A stretch of 64,000 nt of DNA from Trematomus loennbergii (GCA_012861695.1 JAAOOA010000457.1:983419-1047418); one strand, 5' to 3'; positions 11,780-24,378 are shown, counted from the first letter of the stretch. Notes: generated by a model not told the origin, from the sequence alone. Translations and numbers: made by a program.

Positions 11780-12167
11780 TTAAAGGTGGGGTAGGTAATT
11801 CACTTCAGAAACACTTGTTGTTATATTCCATGGAATGCTCTTAACATCCCGATAGCAATGAATATTTAAATGCTTTGACAATAAATACATAAAAAAATGT
11901 CATCTGTGGAAGCCGTGGCGCTGTAAAAAGCACGACCATCATCTGAGCCGGCCCGGCTAAAATAACTGGATGGCCTACCTGCCTGTCAGCCTTCCATCTG
12001 TGCACACACTTATCTCGTGCCCTCATTGGTCATGTGCGCGTTCGTGTGTGTTGGAGGAGGGGCTCTGTAAGGAAGTCTGAAGGAAGGGGCAGATTTTTTG
12101 TGTTGTGTACTTTCAAATTCTAGTGCACTCGAGCTGGTTTCTCCATTCTTACCTACCCTACCTTTAA
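11780..12167 (+). mobile_element. MITE family B, copy 2
   Basis: Bracketed by TTAA. The left end is AGGTGGGGTAGGTAA; the complement of the right end is AGGTAGGGTAGGTAAG. The interior, with 'ttccatggaatgctctt' and 'cgatagcaatgaat', matches the other two copies. 388 bp, noncoding. Confidence 0.88.
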
Positions 12168-12303
12168 AGCCAACAATTTGAAATATTTAACACGTTCTTA
12201 TTTTTCTTTGAATAATATTTCTTGTTGCATAACAGAGATAGAGAACGGAAATAGGTGAGAGACACGTTGATCCAACATGTAATGTAACAGTTATTCCTCC
12301 ACA

Positions 12304-12330
12304 TGTGTGTGCGTGTGTCTGTGTGTGTGT

Positions 12331-12362
<32 letters not shown>
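12304..12362. repeat. (TG)n microsatellite, interrupted
   Basis: TG array with TGTCTG interruptions, opposed about 100 bp later by a CA array. Confidence 0.96.
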
Positions 12363-12363
<1 letters not shown>

Positions 12364-12464
12364 ACCTTGTATAAATGACAGTGCCAAAACAGATGACACA
12401 CATATCATCCCAGCTGTTAAGCACTATCCCTCACCAATTTGTAACATACAACATGATGGATTTA

Positions 12465-12466
12465 CA

Positions 12467-12508
<42 letters not shown>

Positions 12509-12513
12509 ACACA

Positions 12514-12561
<48 letters not shown>

Positions 12562-12593
12562 CACACACACACACCCACACACACACACACACA
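12465..12593. repeat. (CA)n compound microsatellite
   Basis: CA array with single-base breaks (CATA, CACC, CAACA, CCCA) that split it into several pure runs. Confidence 0.97.
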
Positions 12594-12724
12594 ACCTGCT
12601 GTTGAACTGACAACCTGTAGCATGTAAACGGATGACAGATTACATTGGGTGTGTGTGTGTGTGTTATGGGGTGTGATTGGGGCTCTGATCACTCCACAGA
12701 CTCAGCTGAGCCCCGCCAATAAAT

Positions 12725-12738
12725 CACACACACACACA

Positions 12739-12769
<31 letters not shown>

Positions 12770-12778
12770 CACCACACA
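12725..12778. repeat. (CA)n microsatellite
   Basis: CA array with two CACC breaks; a short TG run lies just upstream at 12648-12663. Confidence 0.96.
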
Positions 12779-12779
12779 A

Positions 12780-13536
12780 AAATGGGCTTCCCTCAATCTT
12801 CGACAACATCCTTGATTAGTCTCATCCGACAGCCTCTAATGAAGTCTAATTAAAGAGGACAGTGTGTGTGTGTTGTACCTAGTAGCCAGTTGCCCCCCCC
12901 CCTCCATCACCCCCTTGGGAAATCTGTCCCTCCCTCTCTCTTCTTCTGTGTTTTATTCCTCGCTTGCTCTCACCCTCATCTCTCCTTTTCATCCTGGACT
13001 TTCTCTCCCTCGCTTCATCTTTCTTTCATTCTTCATGGCGACCATCGTTCATCTTCTTTGTTCTTCTCTGCTTATGTTTCCTGCCTTTCACACTCAGATG
13101 TTATCCCCCCCCCCCACCCTGTTTATTTTCTGCCAGTTTACATTTCTCTTCCAAATCTGACTAAGTGTGGAAAAGTACTCCATGCTTGTATCTGGTTCGG
13201 TTACATTAAACCTGACTGATTGTAACCAAATGACGGCGTGGAAACAAACGTGTAGCTTGATTATCTCTTCCACCAAACACTGGATGCAACAAACATCGCT
13301 TGTTTGTCCGTGACCAAAATATGTGTAAACTTATAGAGGCCAGGTTGGTATTTAAGGGATAATGTACAGCACAACCTGATTGGCCGAGAGGAATCCCGAC
13401 GCAAATCGGTTGTGCGGTTTCTTTTCTGGGGAGTTTTAAAGTATAAAAACATTGTTTACTGTATCTAAACATTATTTTTTGGTGATTTTGTTTACTGTAA
13501 ATGTTCCTCGTATGTAGTGTATTTATTTAAGTTAAC
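12780..13536. other. Unassigned; pyrimidine-rich stretch and poly-C
   Basis: 12890-13170 is pyrimidine-rich with C runs at 12894-12903 and 13106-13115; overlapping frames there are compositional. 12785-12860 is mixed sequence without simple repeats and could be conserved noncoding DNA, but that cannot be judged from one sequence. No gene recognised. Confidence 0.45.
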
Positions 13537-13897
13537 TTAAAGGTAGGGTAGGTAAGTTTGAGAAACCGGCTCGAGATACACTTTTTGTTATATTCCATGG
13601 AATGCTCTTAACATCCCGATAGCAATGAATATCTGAAGTGCTTTGACAATAAATCCATAAAAAAATATCATCTGTGGAAGCTGTAGTACCGGCCCGGCTA
13701 AAATAACTGGATGGCCTACCTGCCTGTCAGCCTTCCATCTGTGCACAAACTTATCTCGTGCCCTCATTGGTCATGTGCGCGTTCGTGTGTGTTGGAGGAG
13801 GGGCTCTGTAAGGAAGTGGCAGATTTTCTCCGGTTGTGTATTTTCAAATTCTAGCGATCTCGAGCCGGTTTCTCAAACTTACCTACCCCACCTTTAA
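13537..13897 (+). mobile_element. MITE family B, copy 3 (best inverted repeats)
   Basis: TTAA on both sides. The two ends form a near-perfect terminal inverted repeat of about 36 bp, from AGGTAGGGTAGGTAAG through GAAACCGGCTCGAG, with one mismatch. The interior has a deletion relative to copies 1 and 2, giving 361 bp. It lies only about 75 bp upstream of the Harbinger-like element. Confidence 0.92.
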
Positions 13898-14210
13898 GTA
13901 ATTGTTTATGCTATTATTTTTAAGTGATCCTCCTTAGCAACAGTCTGTTCTCCTTAGCAGCGGTCTGTCATGGGGCTTTCACACCAACGCGGTTCCAGGG
14001 CCGGTTCGGAGCTGGAGCTTGAAAAGCTGTTCACACCGCAGCGGAGCCGCCTCTGAGCTCCGGAATCCGGTTTGTTTCAAGCACCAAAGAATTGTCCTTC
14101 TAGAAACTAAGCACCGCATACGTCACGCTTACGTCGGAGGCGGGGGCAGGGGCGGGATCAACCTCTAACAACAACAAAAAGCCAGCGTTTTATCCAGTTT
14201 GTACACAACG

Positions 14211-14473
14211 ATGGAAAACCTCAAACTTAACAAGCAGCAGTGGTCCACTGAAGAGACCAGCTACCTCCTGGGAATCCGGTCTTCCGAAGAGGTACAGAAG
14301 AAGCTGGAGGGGAGCACGCGGTCCAAAGCAATTCTATAACAATTGCAGCAAGAGATGGCGACCGCTGGTTTGACCGTACCGTTGAACAGATTGGCAACAA
14401 ATTGAAAAAAGTCAAGAAGGATTATCGGGACCAAAAGCGAGACCTCGGACGGAGTGGCGGTTTGGCTTTATGA
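14211..14473 (+). pseudogene. Myb/SANT-like DNA-binding protein fragment, frameshifted
   Basis: An ATG at 14211 opens a frame beginning MENLKLNKQQWSTEE and continuing through TSYLLGIRSSEEVQKKLEG. It stops at a TAA at 14337-14339, codon 43. The similarity resumes in another frame from 14342 (IAAR...FDRTVEQIGNKLKKVKKD, then YRDQKRDLG) and ends at a TGA at 14471. The spacing of tryptophan, the central LL and the lysine-rich third helix (KLKKVKKDYRD) is that of the trihelix-type Myb/SANT domain in the Myb-like accessory protein of Harbinger transposons and in related host proteins. In intact elements that protein helps bring the transposase to DNA. Only the single domain is here, broken by a frameshift, so it cannot be functional. 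A relic of a host MSANTD-type gene is the alternative, but the flanking inverted repeats favour a transposon origin. Confidence 0.7.
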
Positions 14474-14620
14474 AGCAGGCACGCAAACGGTTACGTCATG
14501 ACGCAAACGATGACGCAATGACGCAGCACCAGTCAGGCTCTGAGCGGTGTGAACAGAGCGGGAGCTGAACCGAAGAACCGGTTCCGAACCAGAAAAGCTC
14601 TAGCACGGAGTTAGGGAAAC

Positions 14621-15106
14621 TCCCTATTTTTGGACACAAATAACTCGGGATGCTTCGTGCCATTGAACAAACTTCCGCACGATGGAAATGGGATGTCAGC
14701 CGAAAGGAAAAGTGTGTGGAAATAGTGGAATTAACTAGTACTGGGGAGAGAACCAGACGGCAGCACCTTCCTATTTTTGAACCCAAATAACGCTTCGTGC
14801 CATTGGACAAACTTCTGCACGATGGCTGACTTTTTTAAGGCAGGAAAAGTGTTTCAAACGTGGGTACATTAGTGGTCAAAGTCGGGCAAAATGTTTTAAT
14901 TCAGGAGGTTTTAAGTGTCGGTTCACTTGTCTCACACACCCAGGGTGATTATGATAACATATTCACCCAGGGGAAAGTGTTCAACACATGGGTACATTAG
15001 TGTTAAAGGTCGGGGGGAACTGTTTTAAATCAGGACACAGACACAGACAGCAGCATACAGCTCCTGGCTTTGCAACCCAGGAATAAGTGTCTGAATCCTG
15101 GGTACC
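14621..15106. repeat. Two nested tandem duplications inside the Harbinger-like element
   Basis: Unit 1 occurs at 14621-14685 and 14769-14825 (shared: 'gcttcgtgccattg', 'acaaactt', 'gcacgatgg'). Unit 2 occurs at 14841-14906 and 14971-15036 (shared: 'gggtacattagtg', 'tgtttta.at.cagga'). A third partial copy of unit 2 at about 15077-15106 is cut off by the family A insertion. Confidence 0.75.
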
Positions 15107-15606
15107 TTAAAGGGGACCTATCATGCAAAATGCACTTTTGTACGTCTTTTATACATGAATATGTGTCCCCGGTGTTCCAGGGAACTCACCAAGTGTCAGA
15201 AAACACAACCCTCTCTATTTTCCTCCATACCCAAATCTCTAAAAAAGGGGCTGCAACGGATCTGATAAAAAACTGATTCAGATTTGAACACTGTCCTGAC
15301 GTCAGGACGGTGGCGCTACGGCTATTGGGCCAACTCCACCAATCAGGAGGAGACAGCCACGGCCATTGCCGTTCGAAAGCGCTGGAGACGCTGTAGTACA
15401 TATGCCAGGCCAGTAGGTGGTGCTGTTCTCACAGAATCAGCCCTTGCAAAAACAGAGCTAACATTTTTCAAATTGAGCGAAATGAGGCATGGCTAAAATG
15501 CATGATCTGTTTGGTATTTTTGAAAAAAAAAAAAGTATAAATATGCCTTATATAGGTATGGTCCTACACTATATTATTCAAATATAGCATGATAGGTCCA
15601 CTTTAA
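15107..15606 (+). mobile_element. MITE family A, copy 1 (nested)
   Basis: Bracketed by TTAA at 15107-15110 and 15603-15606. The left end is AGGGGACCTATCATGC; the complement of the right end is AGTGGACCTATCATGC. The body contains the palindrome GTCCTGACGTCAGGAC at 15293-15308. Open frames inside (for example 15284-15496) recur in all copies because the copies are near identical; no known protein domain is seen. The element is inserted in the third copy of the tandem unit of the Harbinger-like element, so it is younger than both. Confidence 0.92.
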
Positions 15607-15663
15607 GTGGACCAAAAGCCCAATAGGGAGCTAGAACAGGAAATGCCTTGGTGTGAAAGGGGC

Positions 15664-16912
<1,249 letters not shown>

Positions 16913-17052
16913 AGCTGTAATCTACTGAGAGTTCTTCACGTAAATACTCCAAACACTCACTTCCTCCCAATCCGTCACATACTGTATGGGTACCTTAGAC
17001 CTCAACAGTGTGTGTGAGTGTGTGTGTGTGTGTTTGTGTGGGTAAAGGTGAA

Positions 17053-17067
17053 CTCTCTCTCTCTCTC

Positions 17068-17129
<62 letters not shown>

Positions 17130-17138
17130 TCTTCTCTC

Positions 17139-17204
<66 letters not shown>

Positions 17205-17211
17205 TCTCTCC
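17053..17211. repeat. (CT)n polypyrimidine tract
   Basis: About 158 bp of almost pure C/T on the plus strand with a few CCCT, TTCT and CTAT interruptions. It gives spurious SLSL and RERE frames. It is the only long CT array in the window. Confidence 0.97.
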
Positions 17212-18197
17212 GTGTCAGAAAGCCCAAAAGCCGACAGTGAAGCATAAAGCGATCACGCCGGCTTTTCCAATAAAAGCGCACCGATCGAGAGTTGTTGCAG
17301 CTTTGTGTTTGCTCTTTATCTCCCGGCGAAGATTCCACGAGTTCATTGAGTTTGTCCCCTGATCCCAAGACCCCTACCTGCCCTCTGAGACCCTCTGAGA
17401 CCCTCTGGAAACGCCCATGACGAGGGATCATCCCCCTGTCACTGTCTCCTGACATCGAGCACTTGACTGTTGTGATTGGTAACTCTCTTTCTTCTGTAAA
17501 CCCACATGATTTGATTCCTGTTTTTAAAAAGGCAATATTGTTGTCTTTTCAGGACAAGTTTGCTTATTGGTTTCTTTCTGTTTTTAATCTTCAGTGTGGT
17601 TAAAGGTTTAATCATTTTTTCTTTCAAAATGAAATGCCTGCCTCAAAAAAAGAGTCTATATGTTCTTTTAGTTTCAATTGTAATGAAGTCATCTCGTGGT
17701 CAGGAAATCTATTTTTCTACACTTTTTAATGTTTGGTAAATGTTGAAAATACACGTTTGACTGACAAGACAATATTCTGTTTTGAGGTATCAATGGTTTT
17801 CTAGTTTGTATTTTGTGTCTTGGCTAACACCTTTTTGACCAACATGATACAAAAATAAAGTATAATAGAGACATCAAAAGGAAGGACACAGTCTGAATTT
17901 GTTTACAAATCTTGACAAAAGCATGACTTTTTTAAATTGAAATAAATGTACACGTCGTTTTTGTAATAAATTAGTCTAATTGAAATCTGCATCACTGTGC
18001 CAAATTAAAATCTGGGACTTTTTGTCATGTAAGGTATATAATAATTTAGTCATAAATCATAAATGATCTCCTGTTTTATTTCTTGTTGTTGTTTTTGTTT
18101 AGTTTTAATGAGATGTTTTGGTCTGGAAATCTATTTTCCACCACTTTTTATGTTTTGGTAAATGTTGAAAATACACCTTTGACTGACTCAAAAATAC
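17212..18197. other. Unassigned; one internal direct repeat
   Basis: 17669-17767 and 18101-18189 are diverged copies (shared: 'ggaaatctatttt', 'ggtaaatgttgaaaataca', 'tttgactgac'), about 430 bp apart. No gene recognised; 17215-17460 is more GC-rich than its surroundings but shows no convincing exon. Confidence 0.5.
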
Positions 18198-18590
18198 CAC
18201 ATTTCATTTCAAACCTTTATTTAACCAGATTGGTCCATTGAGATATAGATCTCTTTTTCAAGGGAGACCTGCAGCATATAGGTTCCACATGAAACATAAA
18301 ACAATGAAGGACATCATACATTATATTTACAGGATACATTTACATAGTTATAGACATTTACAAGTACCCATAGTATCAACGAGCATTTCATTAGCCTAGC
18401 TTTAAAAACATGCAGAGGAATGAGATTGCTCAGTTTCAATTCTTGCTGAAGATTGTTCCAAGCAAGTGGAGCTGCGCACATAAAAGCTGTCTTACCTAAG
18501 ACAGTCCTTGCTCTTGGCACATCTAACAATACTACATCATGCGATCTCAGACAATAGCTGCTTGCAACTCTCTGTGTTATCATGAGAGCA
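18198..18590 (-). mobile_element. LINE 3' end with RT-protein C-terminus, minus strand
   Basis: The minus-strand frame across 18583-18314 contains SHDVVLLDVPRARTVLGKTA followed by APLAWNNLQQELK and FKARL. This is the conserved C-terminal tail of reverse-transcriptase proteins of fish CR1/L2/Rex1-type retrotransposons: a basic RT.LG motif, AP.LWN.LP-like motif, then F K..L. After the stop comes a short 3' region ending, on the minus strand, in 'ggttaaataaaggtttgaaatgaaat'. The reverse transcriptase and endonuclease domains are missing, so this is a 5'-truncated dead copy. The clade cannot be fixed from this piece. Confidence 0.75.
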
Positions 18591-19005
18591 AAGAGATATC
18601 TGCACTGTTATAAGTAATGTCTCACTCTGCCATTTTTGTATATTTTTCAACCCAATGCATCACATAGCTTTCCTATGTTTTATAAACAACACATTTCACT
18701 CACTGACCCTCATGAATGATCAACCTTTACACCAGCGAGGCATTGCACATTGCACACTTTGAAAGGTAATAAAAACCGGTCGAAGGTCGTCATCCATGTT
18801 CGTCTCCACCCTCCCTCACCCCTCACCCTCTCTCACCCCTGCACCTAATCTGACGGAGGGAGGGTCAGCGGGTTCTTGGGACAGTTTGCAGGGTGAGTGA
18901 GGTCACTCTTCTCCACCTGTATGGTGATATTAACCTGCTAATACCCAACTCAGTGCCTAAACCCTGCAAGGTCAGGGCGGCTATCAGCATCCTTACATGG
19001 GAGAC

Positions 19006-19036
<31 letters not shown>

Positions 19037-19046
19037 ACACACACAC

Positions 19047-19100
<54 letters not shown>

Positions 19101-19121
19101 CGCACACACGCACACACACAC

Positions 19122-19179
<58 letters not shown>
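19006..19179. repeat. (CA)n compound microsatellite with CGCACA units
   Basis: CA array of 174 bp with ATAC, ACAAC and CGCACA interruptions. Confidence 0.97.
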
Positions 19180-19181
<2 letters not shown>

Positions 19182-20293
19182 GGCCCCTAAGTACGTGGTT
19201 CCTTGAGATCTTCAGGGTTAAGCAGATAAAGGTCTGATCCATACTGGAGATGAAACGTGTGGCTGTTGTCCAAGCTTCTCATTTCTTTCTGTTATATAAA
19301 CAACTGTGTAAACATACTTTCCGAAATAAAACCGAAGAGGGTCAAGGAGGACTTTTGCTCTCTGAACGATGTAAAAATAATCTACTTACCAAAGTACAGG
19401 AAACATTCGAGGATTCAAGAGAAATACGTGTCTCAAATCTTGTTTATGGATAAGGAGAGTGCGTCATTTACAGTCTGGAGAGCAATGAACTTTACTTCCT
19501 AAATACAGAGAGTCCTCCTGACTTAAGGAAAACAGTGATATATGCAAGAGGAGCCTTTGATGAAACAACACAAATCAATGTAAGACTCATGAGTCACTTG
19601 TGTTTATCACTCATCGCGGTGGCAGGGCGTCTCTCAGAGCAGATCGTCTGCGAGATGAAGATGTTTAACCCTAACCCAAACGAGTGGATCTTGTTTAAAA
19701 CTGCAAAGAAACAATTTGACACGTGTTAAGAGGAACTCCAATGCTATTACTAACCACATTCATTTTCAACAGAAACTTTAAAAACTGTGGTCACAGCTTT
19801 GGTCATTTTGAAGTACAAAATATCATGAGGATAACGGACTCTTTTTGACCTTCTTATCTAAATATATCTTCCTGAAGTCTCCCAAACATTATAAGGGGGC
19901 ATTTTAAGACATTTAACAGGTTTTAAAGTCACATTTTATTAGTTAGTCTTTAGGTAGGCTTAGTTTGCATGATATCCTCTAAAACAAAAAAAGAGTACTG
20001 TAAAGTTTTGAAGGTAGCTTGACTAGTAAGCTAATTAACCTAAATTACATTTCATTCTGTTACAGTATGTAAATATGCCCTGGGTTAAAAAACCTTATAC
20101 AAAGCTTTTCGGACTTTGAACTAAAGACTTTGACTTGCTAAAGTACGGTGGCCGCCAGGTCCAAAACACTTCCATTAGGAAAAATGAGCTGCACTTTCAG
20201 AATCGACAAAAGTGCCAAAAAACATGCAAATTGAGAAGCAACATTCACGAAAAGCACTTTATAAACCAGAATACAAAACACTCGGGACACTAA
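19180..20293. other. Unassigned sequence
   Basis: Several open frames of 60-80 codons overlap on the plus strand (19250-19730), but none shows a domain I know. A short CCCTAACCC motif lies at 19668-19676. No repeat family is recognised. Confidence 0.4.
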
Positions 20294-20301
20294 CAAGTGA
20301 C

Positions 20302-21194
20302 CAGAGTAACGCGTTACTGTAATAATATTACTTTTGTCGGTAACGGAGTAGTGTAACGCGTTACTTTTATAATTCAGTAATCACCTACAGTTACTAACAT
20401 TGCCCCGACACGCGTTACTTCGTTACTTTTATAAAATCAGTCATAATCACACTGACAGACAAGAGGGGTTTCCGCCGCAGGTTTATATGTACGTAATCTG
20501 CGCGACTTGCGCGTCCACATCTCCACGTGCAGTGCTGCATAAACATGGCTGAGTCAGCGATAACTTTCGAGGGGTGGAGGTATGCCCATTATTTTGAGTT
20601 CGTCCGAGAATAGACAGGAATGTGACGGTGAGGTGCAAACTGTGTCCAGGCCAGAAGCTGTTATACACTGCTGTAAACACCACGTCAAACCTCAACAACA
20701 CCTGCAAAGAACACATGCTAAGGTGAAGCTAATAGCTAAGGACCCCCGAACCCAGAGTGAGGATGTTGTGAGTCGCCGCCGCCGCGACTCCGAAGCAGCA
20801 AAAATGACCGGTAATCAAAGCAGAGATGGACAGGCTTGTAGCATGCTTCATAGTAGAGGTAATGTTGCCCATTTGCACAGTGGAATCACCATCGCATCGT
20901 TCAGAGATATACTGCGCAAAATACAGATAGCAGGAGACAGAGGACAGCCATAGTCAGAGCTATCTGGATCAGTCTTATGCGACAATGGAAACTGAACTAA
21001 AGAGAACATTTGAAACTTTAGCAGTCTGCGTGATCTGCCTGTAGGGAGGGGCGGGCCGGCCCTGCGAGTAAAGTAACGAGTAAAGTAACAAGTTACTTTA
21101 TGTAGAGAGTAACGAAGTAGTGTAATATATTACTTTTTTTAAGTAATATGTAATATATAATATATTACTTTTTTTAGTAACGACCCCATCTCTG
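20302..21194 (+). mobile_element. hAT-type transposon, complete, nonautonomous
   Basis: The element starts CAGAGTAACGCG and ends CCCATCTCTG, so its outermost bases are CAGAG and CTCTG, matching the hAT end consensus. It is bracketed by an exact 8-bp direct repeat CAAGTGAC at 20294-20301 and 21195-21202, the target duplication length of hAT elements. The subterminal regions are rich in TAACG(CG)TTAC-like motifs. The interior holds a decayed BED-finger frame but no transposase core, so it would need an outside hAT transposase. Length 893 bp. Confidence 0.9.
20545..20953 (+). pseudogene. Decayed BED zinc-finger segment of hAT transposase
   Basis: An ATG at 20545 starts MAESAITFEGWRYAHYFEFV and runs to a TAG at 20611. 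In another frame, from about 20620, comes VTVRCKLCPGQKLLYTAV with the C-x2-C of a BED finger. The HLQRTH motif (H-x4-H) follows in a third frame at about 20699-20716. At least two frameshifts therefore separate parts of one ancestral domain. BED fingers bind DNA and sit at the N-terminus of hAT transposases and of ZBED host proteins. The catalytic RNase-H-like core is absent. It is not functional. Confidence 0.7.
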
Positions 21195-21202
21195 CAAGTG
21201 AC

Positions 21203-22174
<972 letters not shown>

Positions 22175-22243
22175 TGATGCATACAAGTCCTCTGGGGTAA
22201 AAGTTCAAATACAACCAGGGTTAGAGCTCGGGCGGCGGCCGTC

Positions 22244-22257
22244 GTTGCTATGGAAAC
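22244..22257 (+). promoter_or_regulatory. RFX X-box-like motif
   Basis: GTTGCTATGGAAAC differs at two positions from the symmetric RFX X-box form GTTGCCATGGCAAC. It lies in a GC-rich patch (22228-22242). Function is untested and a chance match is possible. Confidence 0.3.
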
Positions 22258-22308
22258 AGCCACTTAGACGCTCCTTCCTATGAAGTTGTCCTGAAGGCGA
22301 ACTGGCTG

Positions 22309-22312
<4 letters not shown>

Positions 22313-22349
<37 letters not shown>
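22313..22349. repeat. (TG)n microsatellite
   Basis: TG array of 37 bp, opposed to the CA array ending at 22172. Confidence 0.96.
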
Positions 22350-22351
<2 letters not shown>

Positions 22352-23179
22352 CCCACGCTGCAGTGTTTCAATCAGATACTATCTACTGTCCTCCCACCCA
22401 GTCTCCTCCTCCCGTTTTACTAAGTACTTCCTCTCTGGCCTCAGGGGTCAGAGGTCACTCTTTAAACCGGGGCTGGAGTCTGGCCTTGAGTTTGGCCTGC
22501 GCTGGGTTTTATAAGAAAAGCCACTTTTAAAAGTCACCGCTTTTAAAAAGTTCTCAAACAAAGATCTGAAGAGGCAGACGCCCTGCTGAACGGCTCCTTC
22601 TGGTTCTGCCTCATTCCTGCAGGAAACCAACCAATTGATTGAGGTCAGTGGTGTCAGTTGTCAGTGGTTCACAAATGTTGTGGCTTAAGATCCCTAAAAT
22701 AAACCTCCAACCTATTGTCCCAACTTAAAAAGCGACACAGTCTATCTCTGTGTTGCAGCAATACGTTATATTTGGAGGGGAACTACTGACTTACCGATCC
22801 TTAGATGGCCATAGGCTGCTTATCAGTTTCCTTAAACCAACAAACTTATTTTCACCACAAATGAGGGTCTTTCCCTCAGCATAACCAAGTAGTTTCTTTG
22901 GCTTAACCTAAACAAGCTGCCACATTTTCAAAATTTTCCTCACAGGTATGAGGATGTGCTAAATTCATGCCGCTCGAAGGTGAGCTAATTACGAAATGCT
23001 CCTGTTGGTTGTGTTGGACGAGAAGGGACATGGTATGGATGACTTGTCGCTTATGCCATGTAACTTTCATTCAGGATAAGTTGGGCAACTCAGGAATGCA
23101 CGGAAGTTGTACAATCAATTACAAAAGACACGTTTTTTGCCAGTATTTCCAAACACACACATCAGAGTGAAACACACTT
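22350..23179. other. Unassigned sequence
   Basis: No gene or named repeat recognised; short frames only. Confidence 0.4.
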
Positions 23180-23338
23180 TGTACGCTTTTATCCAAAGCG
23201 ACTTACATACTCAATACTGTGGACAATCCCCACAGGAGCAATTTGGGGTGAAGTGTCTCAACGACATGCTGACTGCAGTGGGGTTTGAACCTGTGACCCC
23301 CTGATCCGAACACATACGCACAACCCACTGCGCCACAC
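23180..23338 (-). mobile_element. tRNA-derived SINE, minus strand
   Basis: On the minus strand it starts GTGGCGCAGTGGGTTG (A-box region), then GGTTCAAACCC (B box at 23291-23281), then 'acacttcaccccaaattgct' and 'ctgtggggattgtccacag'. It ends with 'aagtcgctttggataaaag'. It is the same family as the 5.8-6.3 kb copies but keeps the B box and a better tail. Confidence 0.82.
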
Positions 23339-24378
23339 ACCTTTTATGCATTGCACTTAGACTTATATTTATATTTCATTTCCAAAAATTACAGTTTACA
23401 TTTTCAAAACAGCATACATATTTTTATATTAATGTGTTGAAGTGACAATGAGGGTTTCGGAGTTACTCTGTTGCATTGACGTTTGGACTTAATACAATAT
23501 TCCAAATCTAATACAAGAGTCCTGCATGAATTCATGAAGGTTATAAAGTTCAGTATTTATTGATAAAACTTCATTGCCTTTCTTTAAACTGCACTTTTGT
23601 GATCCTGTTAAAACGTGTTTCTATTATTGTGTCCATTCAAAGACTGAACCTCTCCCGTTGTCTTTTTTTTTATGATCTTGCCCTTAAATTCCTTACAAAG
23701 ACCCCTAAATGGCCTGTTAGACTTTATAGAAAGGTAAATAGATAACATGAAGGGTCCTTCTGGTATTGATCACACACAATCACACACGCTGTTCCCCACA
23801 GGAGCCGTTCTGTGGCCCTGAGCACCACAACATATTGATTTATTAACTGCCTCTGTGACAGATGTGTGTGAGTGTGTGTTGATTGTAATCCGCGTTGCTT
23901 CGATTAGCGCCAAACATTCCCCCCCCCTTTTACCGCTAGACAAGCTGTCAAATCAGAGCAGAGGAAGAGATGGAAAAGTGAATAAAGAAAAAGAGATGGG
24001 ATGAACGAACGACTAGAACATGTTAATCGTGGGATAAAAAAAAAGCGAAAAAGAGAGAAAGGACTGATATGGAAACAGATATAAAAAGAGGAAGTGCTAA
24101 AGAGATAAGGAAGAAAATGGATGAGGAGATAAAACAGGGAGAGTTCATATTCTGTAAATACCAGACTTCCTCTGGTTTATACAAGCATGACTTTTCTCAC
24201 AGTGGAAACAGAATAAAATGCATCACAATTAAGTCATTAAAAGCCAAGACGCAGCAAAACAAGCATATTGATAAACGATATACACAGAGGCCAATCGAAG
24301 AATCAAAGAGTTCATCCACGTTGAAGTGAAATTGAGGAAATTCACGTTAAAAAAACAAAACACAAAGTACTTTTTTAG
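23339..24378. other. Unassigned sequence
   Basis: No gene recognised. 23770-23960 is mixed sequence free of simple repeats and could be conserved noncoding DNA. 23990-24330 is purine-rich and gives an unmatched open frame. Confidence 0.4.

Larger units (their letters stand above)
13972..15663. mobile_element. Harbinger-like DNA transposon derivative with nested MITE
   Basis: The left end starts GGGGCTTTCACACCAACG; the complement of the right end reads GCCCCTTTCACACCAAGG. These imperfect terminal inverted repeats bracket about 1.7 kb. Inside are a decayed Myb/SANT-like gene (14211-14473), two sets of internal tandem duplications (14.62-15.11 kb) and a family A MITE (15107-15606). Myb-like genes accompany the transposase gene in autonomous PIF/Harbinger elements; no transposase frame survives, so this copy is nonautonomous. 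A related inverted end lies at 51.08-51.3 kb. I could not identify a clean target duplication. Confidence 0.65.

Noticed and set aside
12864..13219. Overlapping plus-strand frames of 98-117 codons
   Set aside because: They arise from a pyrimidine-rich stretch (Ser/Leu/Phe/Pro-rich in every frame) and have no domain.
15284..15496. A small conserved protein family seen in five places (RWRYGYWANSTNQEE-type frame)
   Set aside because: All five instances lie inside MITE family A copies and owe their similarity to recent transposition; no domain and no frame-preserving change pattern is visible.
17008..17455. Arg/Glu-rich and Ser/Leu-rich frames across 17.0-17.4 kb
   Set aside because: They are translations of the (CT)n tract on the two strands.
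18930..19250. 5S rRNA-like wording ('aaggtcagg', 'atgggagacc' before the CA array; 'gatct...taagcag...tactgga' after it)
   Set aside because: The matches are short and interrupted, the start of 5S is missing and the order is broken by a 174-bp CA array. It is too weak to call a 5S gene or 5S-derived SINE.
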